Assembly: GCA_964358485.1 (NCBI GenBank)
Contig: CAYHPY010000076.1
Location: 1 to 17,371 of the forward strand
Reading direction: 5' to 3'
Source: CAYHPY01 sp964358485
GTDB taxonomy: Bacteria; Elusimicrobiota; Elusimicrobia; UBA1565; UBA9628
DNA length: 17,371 nt
Below are positions 6,943 to 12,944 of the stretch, piece after piece. The translations under genes were made by a program, and so were the position numbers. Position 1 is the first letter of the stretch; every line of letters begins with the position of its first letter. The notes beneath the pieces were generated by a model, which did not search any database, was not told the origin of the DNA, and saw only the letters and a program-made list of their open reading frames with translations.

Positions 6943-7455
6943 ATGCTTGCTATCAATAGAAATTGCATACCCCTGATTCGCCCAATCAATTTCGACCGCG
7001 ACCCTCCCGATATCCTCTCCTTCCTCGACGAGCAAGACCAAGCCCACCTGGCCCGAATCCAAAAAGCCGTCCAAGAAAACGACGCCTTCGTCCATGTCGC
7101 CGAACTGGGCGGCCAAATCGCCGGCTGGAGCGTCCTGCACACCCGCTGGCGGGACGACCTCGGCTGGAAACCGGACCCGGACACCGAAGCCTTTCTCAAA
7201 GAAGAAAACGCCTATCTCGCCAACCTCAAAACCAAGGACTCGGCCAGGAAGTTCGGCTTGGGAACAAAACTCCTGGAAGCCGCCGAACGCGCCGCCCGGA
7301 AGTCAGGCAAAACGACGCTCTGGCTTCATGTCGACGAGTCCAACGCCCCGGCTCACCTGTTCTACGAGCGGCGCCGGTGGCGCCATGACCGCACCGTTCA
7401 TCCCGGCTGGAAAGACGGCCGCCCGACACGGGTCTACCGGAAATATCTAAAATAG
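6943..7455 (+). CDS. GNAT family N-acetyltransferase
   Basis: 170-aa single-domain GNAT enzyme that would transfer an acetyl group from acetyl-CoA to an amine; the acceptor is unknown. The pyrophosphate-binding motif A is RKFGLG at 102-107 (R-x-x-G-x-G class) followed by TKLLEAAERAARKSG. The downstream motif B region has LHVDESNAPAHLFYERRRW (129-146), where Asn134 and Tyr141 are in the positions usually contacting CoA or acting as general acid. The first ~15 codons share the AT-rich composition of the DUF3800 gene while the rest is GC-rich, so the transfer junction may lie near 6960-6990, and the native start could have been altered. GGGGG precedes ATG 6943 by a few bases and may serve as the ribosome binding site. 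No ribbon-helix-helix antitoxin is adjacent, so a TacT-like toxin role is not supported. Confidence 0.88.
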   Translation: MLAINRNCIPLIRPINFDRDPPDILSFLDEQDQAHLARIQKAVQENDAFVHVAELGGQIAGWSVLHTRWRDDLGWKPDPDTEAFLKEENAYLANLKTKDSARKFGLGTKLLEAAERAARKSGKTTLWLHVDESNAPAHLFYERRRWRHDRTVHPGWKDGRPTRVYRKYLK

Positions 7456-7467
7456 CGTCATCCCGTT

Positions 7468-7481
7468 TCGGTCCGGACCGA
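7468..7481. promoter_or_regulatory. 14-bp perfect palindrome
   Basis: TCGGTCCGGACCGA is a perfect 14-bp palindrome with no spacer, in the 60-base gap between the GNAT stop and the next start. With no loop and no following T-run it is a poor terminator and a better candidate for a dimeric regulator site. No matching copy was noticed elsewhere in the window. Confidence 0.35.
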
Positions 7482-7515
7482 GAGCTACATGCCTGACACT
7501 TTGCGGGAAAATCAA

Positions 7516-8160
7516 ATGCGAAAAGTCCTCCCCCTAGCCCTCCTGTTTTTCGCCGTCCCCGCGGCGGCCAACGCGATCTTCCCGGTGACCTTCCTCTTTC
7601 TCCCCGGGTTCGGCCGCGCCTTCTGGGGCGTGGTCGCCTTGGAGGCCTATCTCTGGGCCCGGCTTTTGACCTTCTCGGCGCCTCGGGCGGTCGGACTCTC
7701 CCTGGCCCTGAACCTGCTTTCTTACCTCGGGGGCATTCCCCTGGCCCTGGCCAGCTTCGATTGGCTGGGCTCGATGACGGGACTGGGAATGCAATCCTTG
7801 GCCCCGGCAGCCCCGGCGCCGCTTCTACTGCGTCCCCTGGATTTTTTCCTCAAGTCCCTCTGGATCGAGGGAGGCCGGGGACTGGGCCCGATCGTCTGGA
7901 GCCTGACCGTGGTCACCGCGACGGCCTTGGCGATTTCCATCGCGGTGGAATACGGCGCGGTCTGGGCGGCAGCCCCGTACCTCAAGCGGGCCCGAATAGA
8001 GCTTTGGCGCGGGGCCTGGAAGGTCAACCTGGCCTCCTACGCGGTTCTGTGGCCGGTCATCGTGATCATGACCAATTACTGGATCGCCAACCCGGAGCGA
8101 GCCAAGATGGCCCTGCCCCATTGGGGCGTGTTCTCCATCCTTAAGTCCCTTTCGTTCTAG
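7516..8160 (+). CDS. Membrane protein of unknown function with signal peptide
   Basis: Not recognised as a named family. From ATG 7516 the protein is 214 aa and begins with a classic signal sequence, MRKVLPLALLFFAVPAAANA, with an AxA-type cleavage site after residue 20. Several hydrophobic segments follow: about 25-60, a run of Leu/Ala near 65-85, and two helices in the last third, including VLWPVIVIMTNYWIA. GGGA about ten bases upstream supports the 7516 start; an in-frame ATG at 7489 would add nine residues (MPDTLRENQ). It lies 24 bases before the PycTM-like gene on the same strand, so the two may be co-transcribed. Composition matches the host. A polytopic inner-membrane location is inferred; no catalytic motif is evident. 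Confidence 0.72.
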   Translation: MRKVLPLALLFFAVPAAANAIFPVTFLFLPGFGRAFWGVVALEAYLWARLLTFSAPRAVGLSLALNLLSYLGGIPLALASFDWLGSMTGLGMQSLAPAAPAPLLLRPLDFFLKSLWIEGGRGLGPIVWSLTVVTATALAISIAVEYGAVWAAAPYLKRARIELWRGAWKVNLASYAVLWPVIVIMTNYWIANPERAKMALPHWGVFSILKSLSF

Positions 8161-8184
8161 AAATGATACGATCCCGAGCCGACC

Positions 8185-8712
8185 ATGAGCGTTTCCACCC
8201 ATCTCAGCCCCGAGCCTGAACGGCGCCTGCTCATCATTCTGGAGTCCATGCGCCAAGCCGCGCAATCGGCCGACGGCAAGGCGGCCGCGCTGACGGCGCT
8301 GGCGGCGGCCGAGGCGGTGGCCCTCAAAATCCTGGGCGCGGGCGGGGTCTTCGGGGGGCTGGCCTTGATCCTTTTGGCGGCCTGCCTGCCCTTGGGGGCG
8401 CTGGCCTTCTCCCCGTTGACCAAAACCCCGAAGTGGCTGCCCTTTCTGGAGCCGCCCGTGGAGAAATCCGGGCCCGACGACTGCCTGCTGGAGGTGGCCG
8501 ACCTGGCCAAGGCCACGCGGGCGGATTTGACCCTTCGCCTCGACCGCTACCTGGGCGGAGGCGTGACCGCGACGGTTTACTACGAGGACGTGGTGGGCCA
8601 GATCATCCTTTGGGCCCGGACCGCGGCCCGCAAGCAGATTCTGTTGGACTGGCTCTGCCGGTTGGTGCTGTTGGGCCAGGCGGGGTTGTCCCTGCGCCTT
8701 TTGCTGGGCTGA
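8185..8712 (+). CDS. Small membrane protein resembling the Pycsar effector (PycTM/DUF5706) fold
   Basis: 175-aa protein. By pattern it resembles the Pycsar effector family: an N-terminal amphipathic helix with the characteristic D-x-KAA turn (Asp30-Gly-Lys32-Ala-Ala), a hydrophobic segment, a second membrane helix (about 53-75) ending in ALAFSP, a hydrophilic stretch (78-130), then YYEDVVGQIILWARTAARK (132-150), matching the family's ED-x-x-x-QI-x-x-x-A-x-x-A-x-x-K helix, and a last hydrophobic helix. In Pycsar defence, PycC cyclase makes cCMP or cUMP and the PycTM effector damages the membrane. No cyclase is in this window, so this is an orphan effector, a housekeeping relative, or a match by shared topology. 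No strong ribosome binding site precedes the ATG. It sits between an unknown membrane protein and a redox lipoprotein. The assignment is from memory of family patterns and needs a profile search. Confidence 0.6.
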   Translation: MSVSTHLSPEPERRLLIILESMRQAAQSADGKAAALTALAAAEAVALKILGAGGVFGGLALILLAACLPLGALAFSPLTKTPKWLPFLEPPVEKSGPDDCLLEVADLAKATRADLTLRLDRYLGGGVTATVYYEDVVGQIILWARTAARKQILLDWLCRLVLLGQAGLSLRLLLG

Positions 8713-8754
8713 CGGGCATTGTGGGCCCCCGTCAAAATTGCTAATTTGCCCCTA

Positions 8755-9213
8755 ATGAGACCCTTCGTCGCCGTCCTTTTGGCCTGCCTGGCCCTGACGG
8801 CCTGCGATGGCGCCCCGAAATCCAAGCTTCCGGACATCCGCCTGCCCACCGTTTCCGCCCGGCAGGGGGAATCTTTGGCCTCCTGCCCGACGCCCCGGTG
8901 CCTGACGGTCTATCTGGCGCCTTGGTGCGGTTATTGCCGGCAGGCCACCCCGATGTTGGTGGAGATGAAAAAGCTTTTGGAGGGAAAAACCGCCATGCGG
9001 ATCATCGTCGGCATGGACGACCCGTCCCCGGTGGGGGAATACGCTCAAATTTTCGGCGGCGACACTTTGATGGACCCCGCGGGAGGCTTGCGCACCAGCG
9101 GCGTCCCGCATTTCTGGATCACCAACGGGGAGGGCGGCGTCCTGCGGGAAGTCTCCGGCCTGCCCCAGGTGGAAAATGCGGAGCAATTGGCCGACTATTT
9201 CGGACTTAATTAA
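8755..9213 (+). CDS. Thioredoxin-like lipoprotein (CGYC)
   Basis: 152-aa lipoprotein with a thioredoxin-like fold. ATG 8755 is chosen because it starts a compact lipoprotein signal, MRPFVAVLLACLALTAC; the LTAC lipobox makes Cys17 the acylated residue. Asp18 at +2 is the inner-membrane retention signal of enterobacterial Lol sorting, so it probably faces the periplasm from the inner membrane. The active site is WCGYC (Cys58, Cys61) after the LTVYLAP strand, and GVPHFWI supplies the cis-Pro loop. A second pair, Cys44 and Cys49, lies just before the fold and could form a regulatory or relay disulfide. The CGYC dipeptide resembles glutaredoxin- or DsbC-like oxidoreductases more than CGPC thioredoxin. 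The in-frame TTG at 8719 would place 12 residues before the signal and is unlikely. The next gene, ald, starts nine bases after the stop, so they are likely co-transcribed. Confidence 0.85.
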   Translation: MRPFVAVLLACLALTACDGAPKSKLPDIRLPTVSARQGESLASCPTPRCLTVYLAPWCGYCRQATPMLVEMKKLLEGKTAMRIIVGMDDPSPVGEYAQIFGGDTLMDPAGGLRTSGVPHFWITNGEGGVLREVSGLPQVENAEQLADYFGLN

Positions 9214-9222
9214 GAGGCGACC

Positions 9223-10335
9223 ATGATCATCGGAGTCCCCAAGGAAATCAAGAATCGCGAGCACCGGGTGGGCCTGGTCCCCGGCGGCGTCAAGGCTTTG
9301 GTCAAGGACGGCCACAAGGTCCTGGTGGAGAAATCCGCCGGCCTGGGATCGGGCATCACCGACGCCGAATACAAGGACGCGGGGGCCTCGCTGGTCGACA
9401 AAAAACGGCTCTTCGCCCAGGCGGACATGGTCATCAAGGTCAAGGAGCCGCTGGAGCAGGAATACCGGTTCTTCCGGAAAGGCCAGATCCTCTATACCTA
9501 TCTGCACCTGGCCGCCGCCCCCAAACTTCTGCGGGCCATCCTCAAGATCGGCGTCAAGGCCGTGGCCTACGAGACGATCCAGTTGAAGGACGGCAGCCTG
9601 CCGTTGCTCACCCCGATGAGCGAGGTCGCGGGCAAGATGTCGGTCCAACTGGGCAGCCGCTTCCTGGAAAAGCACTACGGCGGCCGCGGGTTCCTGCTGG
9701 GGGGGGTGCCGGGCGTGAGCCGCGGGGTCATCACCATCATCGGCGGCGGCGTGGTCGGCACCAACGCCGCCAAGATCGCCATCGGCATGGGCGCGCGGGT
9801 CAACATCCTGGACATCTCCCAGGCCCGCCTGGCCTACCTCGACGACATTTTCGGCACCTCGGTGAGCACCTTGATGAGCCACGACGAGAACATCACCAAC
9901 GCGGTGGTGGGCGCGGACCTGCTCATCGGGGCGGTCCTCATCCCCGGAGCCAAGGCCCCGAAGCTCGTCACCGAGGCCATGATCAAGCGCATGAAGCCCG
10001 GCTCGGTGGTGGTCGACGTCGCGGTGGACCAGGGCGGCTGCATCGAGACCTGCGAGGAAACCTCCCACGACCGGCCCGTGATCGTCAAGCACGGGGTCCT
10101 GCACTACGCCGTGCCCAATATCCCGGGCGCGGTCTCCAACACCTCCACCTACGCGTTGACCAACGTGACCCTGAAATACGCCCGGGACATCGCGCGCCTG
10201 GGGCTGGAAGAAGCGGTCAAGCGGGACGAGGCCCTGCGGCGGGGCGTCAACGCCTACCTGGGAAAGCTCACCTGCGCCGCCGTGGCCCAGGGGGAGTCGG
10301 ATCTCAAGGCCGTCGACCTGCTGACCTTGCTCTAA
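9223..10335 (+). CDS. ald: Alanine dehydrogenase
   Basis: NAD-dependent L-alanine dehydrogenase, cytosolic, interconverting alanine with pyruvate and ammonium. All 370 residues align with the family from MIIGVPKEIKNREHRVGL onward. Catalytic and substrate residues: Arg15, Lys74 (IKVKEP), His95 (YTYLHLA) and Asp269 (DVAVDQGG), each within one position of the Mycobacterium tuberculosis enzyme. The Rossmann loop is GGGVVG (174-179) with Asp197 after the second strand, favouring NAD+ over NADP+. The conserved PNIPGAVSNTSTYALTN block is intact. AGAGG at 9213-9217, starting in the stop codon of the upstream lipoprotein gene, is a good ribosome binding site for ATG 9223. Full length and no defects; the PntA family is excluded by the single-domain length and C-terminus. 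A small lipoprotein gene follows within four bases. Confidence 0.97.
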   Translation: MIIGVPKEIKNREHRVGLVPGGVKALVKDGHKVLVEKSAGLGSGITDAEYKDAGASLVDKKRLFAQADMVIKVKEPLEQEYRFFRKGQILYTYLHLAAAPKLLRAILKIGVKAVAYETIQLKDGSLPLLTPMSEVAGKMSVQLGSRFLEKHYGGRGFLLGGVPGVSRGVITIIGGGVVGTNAAKIAIGMGARVNILDISQARLAYLDDIFGTSVSTLMSHDENITNAVVGADLLIGAVLIPGAKAPKLVTEAMIKRMKPGSVVVDVAVDQGGCIETCEETSHDRPVIVKHGVLHYAVPNIPGAVSNTSTYALTNVTLKYARDIARLGLEEAVKRDEALRRGVNAYLGKLTCAAVAQGESDLKAVDLLTLL

Positions 10336-10339
10336 GACC

Positions 10340-10621
10340 TTGAACCAAAGCTTGCGACCGCTGGTTCTCGTCTTCGCGCTGGCCGCCGGGGCCTGTTCCC
10401 ACGCGCATGTGGCCAATCCCCGGCATCATTGGATGCCGGCCAGCCGCGCCGTCCTGGATCATATGACCCACGGAGAGGTCTCCAACGACTTTCAAGCCAT
10501 GGCGGTGGGCGCGGCCCTGATCGTCCTGCCCCTGGTGGTGGACGCGGTGAGCCTGCCCTTCCACGGACTCGGGCACCTCTTCGCCCGCGGGGAACGGGTT
10601 CCGGTCGAAGCCGCTCCCTGA
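10340..10621 (+). CDS. Small lipoprotein of unknown function
   Basis: 93-aa protein with an N-terminal signal MNQSLRPLVLVFALAAGAC; Cys19 is a plausible lipidation site although the preceding AGA is a weak lipobox (Ala instead of Leu at -3). The mature part is short, with several His residues (SHAH, RHHW) and a hydrophobic segment at about 54-75 (AVGAALIVLPLVVDAVSLPFHGL), somewhat like YceK/YidQ-type small lipoproteins that carry a DLPLSLxxDTLxLP-like motif. The start is TTG at 10340, four bases after the alanine dehydrogenase stop, with no clear ribosome binding site; an internal TTG would shorten the signal. It is probably translated by coupling with ald. Function unknown. Confidence 0.6.
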   Translation: MNQSLRPLVLVFALAAGACSHAHVANPRHHWMPASRAVLDHMTHGEVSNDFQAMAVGAALIVLPLVVDAVSLPFHGLGHLFARGERVPVEAAP

Positions 10622-10624
10622 TCG

Positions 10625-10677
10625 ACTCGCCGCCCCGGCGAGTTCACTTCCAGGAAATTCCAGCGCTTTTTGGAATT
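10625..10677. terminator. Two hairpins between convergent operons
   Basis: The 61-base gap between the convergent lipoprotein and TPR genes has two perfect stems: ACTCGCCG/CGGCGAGT (10625-10632 with 10636-10643, three-base loop) and AATTCCA/TGGAATT (10656-10662 with 10671-10677, eight-base loop containing TTTT). The position fits bidirectional termination. Neither stem is followed by a T-tract on either strand, so a factor-dependent or stabilising role is as likely as intrinsic termination. Confidence 0.45.
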
Positions 10678-10682
10678 GAGGC

Positions 10683-11447
10683 TTATCGGGCCGGGCGGAC
10701 CCTTTTGGATTTAGGCGCCGCCGGCGGCGCTTTGGCCAGTTCCCGCAATTCCCGCTCCGCCATCCTGCGGTAGCCTTGGTCCCGGCTGGTCTCGTAGATG
10801 TCCAGGTAAAGAGCGATCGCCTTTTGGTATTGGCCCGTGCGCTTGTAGAGAAACGCCAGCATGTTCTTGATCAAGGTCGGGCAGTCCGGGTTGTAGGCCA
10901 CCAGCGGCTCCAAGAGCCGGGCCACCTCCTCGGGCTTGCCTTTGCGGTGGAAGCCAATGGCCCCCAGGTAGGCTTGATATTGGGTCTGGCCCGGGTCGCG
11001 GCGGATGGCGTAGCGCAGGACCTCGACGGCCTCCTCGGGACGGTTGAGGTTGAAGGCCAAGGCCCCGGCGGCAAATAGCGGCGCGAAAGCGAAGGCGGGG
11101 TCGAGGTCCAAAATCCGCATGGCCATGCCCCCGAGCTTGCCGTAGGACCCGCCGCCGTAGGAGCGTTCGGGGTGCTCCGCGTCGAACTCCGAGTGACCGT
11201 GGTGTTCATGAGGCCCTTGATGGCCGTGCCCGTCGTCCTCGGGCGTCCCGTAGTAGATGATCATCCGGATCAGAGCCAGGTCGGCCGCCATGCGCCGCAT
11301 CCCCAGGCCGAAAAGGGCGGCGGTTTCCACGGCGCCCTCGGAGCCGGCCTTGACGCCGTAGGGATCGGCCGAAGGGGGGGGCGTCAGGCGGCCCAAGCCT
11401 AAATTCGCGGCGGCGGCCAAGGACAGCCCCAGCGCCAACTCGCGCAC
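10683..11447 (-). CDS. TPR protein with His-rich insert, coupled to ABC exporter genes
   Basis: 254-aa protein. An N-terminal hydrophobic segment (residues 3-20) acts as signal or anchor, followed by MRRMAADLALIRMIIYYG (50-67), a block seen in envelope TPR proteins of Gram-negative phyla. A His/Asp/Glu-rich insert at 71-93 holds seven His (GHGHQGPHEHHGH), a likely divalent-metal site. From about 105 to 215 at least three TPR-like helix pairs are visible (LDLDPAFAFAPLFAAGALAF; RPEEAVEVLRYAIRRDP; GQYQKAIALYLDIYE). The C-terminus is basic (PKSKRVRPAR). GTG at 11447 has GGGAG eight bases upstream, inside the permease gene, whose stop is only two bases away, so translation is coupled. Probably a periplasmic or membrane-bound partner of the ABC-2 system. 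Function is otherwise unknown. Confidence 0.75.
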   Translation of the reverse strand: MRELALGLSLAAAANLGLGRLTPPPSADPYGVKAGSEGAVETAALFGLGMRRMAADLALIRMIIYYGTPEDDGHGHQGPHEHHGHSEFDAEHPERSYGGGSYGKLGGMAMRILDLDPAFAFAPLFAAGALAFNLNRPEEAVEVLRYAIRRDPGQTQYQAYLGAIGFHRKGKPEEVARLLEPLVAYNPDCPTLIKNMLAFLYKRTGQYQKAIALYLDIYETSRDQGYRRMAERELRELAKAPPAAPKSKRVRPAR

Positions 11448-11449
11448 GA

Positions 11450-12223
11450 TTAAAACTCCCGGCGGCGCAGGCGGAGGTAGGCCGCCGCGAGCCAGGCCCC
11501 GCAGTAGACCAGGGCGTACCCGAACCAGACGGCCAAAGGGGCCTCAAGGGCCGCCAGGCTGGTGCGGTCCATGCGGTCGCGCAGATTGAAGAGTTGGAGA
11601 TTGGGCATGATATAGGACAAGAGATTGAGCGGCAGGATCAGGGAGGAATGGCGGGCCTGGTGGGCGATCAGAAAACGGATCTCGCCGATGAAGTGCCCCA
11701 GGCTCCAGAGAATCAAAGTCATGGTCAGGCCCGACAGCACCGAGGTGCTAAACAACGCCAGAAATTCCGCAAGGGCGGCGGTCACCAGAACCTTGAGAAA
11801 GGCTCCCAGGAAAGCGACGCCGTAGGCCGGAGTCCAAGCCCAGCCCTTCATGAACAAGACGCCGAGGTGGATGACCGCCATCAGAACCATCGCCGCCAGC
11901 ACCGAGAGCATCAGGCCCGCGAAGCGCCCAAGCAGATACTCCAGGCGGGAGACGGGACGGGTGAGGATGAGATAGACGGTCTTGGTTTCCATTTCCCGGA
12001 GGATCGTCGTGGCCGCGCCGTACACCGCCCCGGCCAGGCCCAGGAGCTCGATGAAAGAGAGGCCGAAGTCCAGCAGGACTCGAACTTCCTGGTCCGAGGC
12101 CAAAAGCCCCAAGAGCAGGCTCAGGTAGAGAACGATGCCCCCGAAGACCAAGGCCAGCAGGAAGAATTTGTTCCTGAGATTTTCCTGCCAAGTATTCCAG
12201 GCCAGGACCCCGATCATCCTCAT
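11450..12223 (-). CDS. ABC-2 type transporter permease
   Basis: 257-aa inner-membrane permease with about six hydrophobic helices. It opens MRMIGVLAWNTWQENLRNKFF, the amphipathic N-terminal helix typical of ABC-2 permeases, followed by TM1, an extended turn (GLLASDQEVRVLLDFG), and the cytosolic segment REMETKTVYLILTRPVSRLEYLLGRF. That segment is the conserved coupling region of the family, best known as 'ILTRPVSR' in NosY/ABC-2 permeases. ATG 12223 overlaps the ATPase stop as ATGA (12220-12223), which decides the start; a second ATG at 12217 is possible. It forms an exporter with the ATPase encoded just upstream and is followed by the TPR gene two bases later. The substrate is not predictable. 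Confidence 0.88.
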   Translation of the reverse strand: MRMIGVLAWNTWQENLRNKFFLLALVFGGIVLYLSLLLGLLASDQEVRVLLDFGLSFIELLGLAGAVYGAATTILREMETKTVYLILTRPVSRLEYLLGRFAGLMLSVLAAMVLMAVIHLGVLFMKGWAWTPAYGVAFLGAFLKVLVTAALAEFLALFSTSVLSGLTMTLILWSLGHFIGEIRFLIAHQARHSSLILPLNLLSYIMPNLQLFNLRDRMDRTSLAALEAPLAVWFGYALVYCGAWLAAAYLRLRRREF

Positions 12224-12942
12224 CGGACCGTCTCCACGAAGAGGTCTTCCAAGCCCTTGGCCCACTCCTTTTGCTCCAGGACGCGGACCAGCCGCCCTTC
12301 CTTCAAAATCCCGACCCGGTGGCACAGGCGTTCGATCTCGGAGATGGAATGCGAGGAAACCACCAAGGTCTTTCCGGACTCGTTGAGCGTGAAAAGCAAG
12401 TCCCGGAACTCCTTGATGGCCAAGGGGTCCAGCCCGCTAACCGGCTCGTCGAGAATCAGCAGGTCGGGCTCGTGGATCAGGGCCTGGGCCAGGCCGACGC
12501 GCTGGACCATGCCCTTGGAAAACTCGCCGAGCTTGCGCCCGCCGGCCGCGGTGAGGCCCACTTGGCCCAGGACTTTTTCGACGCGCTCACGCAGCCCCGC
12601 GCCGTCGAGGCCCGAAAGCCGCCCGTAAAAGGCCAAAGTTTCGCGGGGGGTCAAAAACGGATAAAAATAGGGAAGCTCCGGCAGAAAGCCCACGCGGGCG
12701 CTGGCGCGCGGATCCTCGGGGTTTTGCCCCAGGACCCGGACCTGACCGGTGGTGGGGCGCAGAAGGCCCAGGGCCAGCTTGAAAGTGGTGGTTTTACCGG
12801 AGCCGTTGAGGCCCAACAGGCCGAAGGCTTCCCCCGGGCGGACCCGGAGGTCGAGTTCCTCGATGCCCCGGGATTTGTAGTCCCGCCCCAGATGGGACCG
12901 GACGTAAGTCTTGGTCACCCTTTCGAAGGAAAGGGCGCTCAT
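12220..12942 (-). CDS. ABC transporter ATP-binding protein
   Basis: 240-aa ATPase subunit that powers the ABC-2 permease encoded next. Motifs: Walker A GLNGSGKTT with Lys50; a Q-loop region reading VGFLPELPYFYPFLT (84-98), with Pro where Gln is usual, as is common in the GldA/CcmA-like group; signature FSKGMVQR (141-148), a variant of LSGGQ; Walker B LLILDEP (161-167) with Glu166; D-loop SGLD; switch His198 in SSHS. ATG 12942 is two bases after the serA stop; an in-frame GTG at 12960 would overlap serA by 16 bases and add MGQTVT, which looks non-conserved. The N-terminal segment YVRSHLGRDYKSRGIEEL carries a short insertion between the first strands. Likely export of a lipid, polysaccharide or peptide; substrate unknown. 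Confidence 0.93.
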   Translation of the reverse strand: MSALSFERVTKTYVRSHLGRDYKSRGIEELDLRVRPGEAFGLLGLNGSGKTTTFKLALGLLRPTTGQVRVLGQNPEDPRASARVGFLPELPYFYPFLTPRETLAFYGRLSGLDGAGLRERVEKVLGQVGLTAAGGRKLGEFSKGMVQRVGLAQALIHEPDLLILDEPVSGLDPLAIKEFRDLLFTLNESGKTLVVSSHSISEIERLCHRVGILKEGRLVRVLEQKEWAKGLEDLFVETVR

Positions 12943-12944
12943 CG

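Noticed and set aside
6943..7455. GNAT toxin of a toxin-antitoxin pair
   Set aside because: No ribbon-helix-helix antitoxin gene precedes or overlaps it; the upstream gene is DUF3800, with a different composition.
8185..8712. A complete Pycsar defence system
   Set aside because: No pyrimidine nucleotide cyclase gene is found on either side; DUF3800 and GNAT are not cyclases. Only the effector-like protein is supported.
8752..10416. Long minus-strand open frame of 554 codons opposite ald and the thioredoxin-like lipoprotein
   Set aside because: It lies antisense to two genes with full conserved motifs. Its translation is low-complexity (rich in Gly, Asp, His, Gln) with no family motif, as expected from a stop-free antisense frame in GC-rich DNA.
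10625..10643. Classical intrinsic terminator after the small lipoprotein gene
   Set aside because: The stem is strong but no T-tract follows on either strand, so it is recorded as a hairpin with uncertain termination activity.
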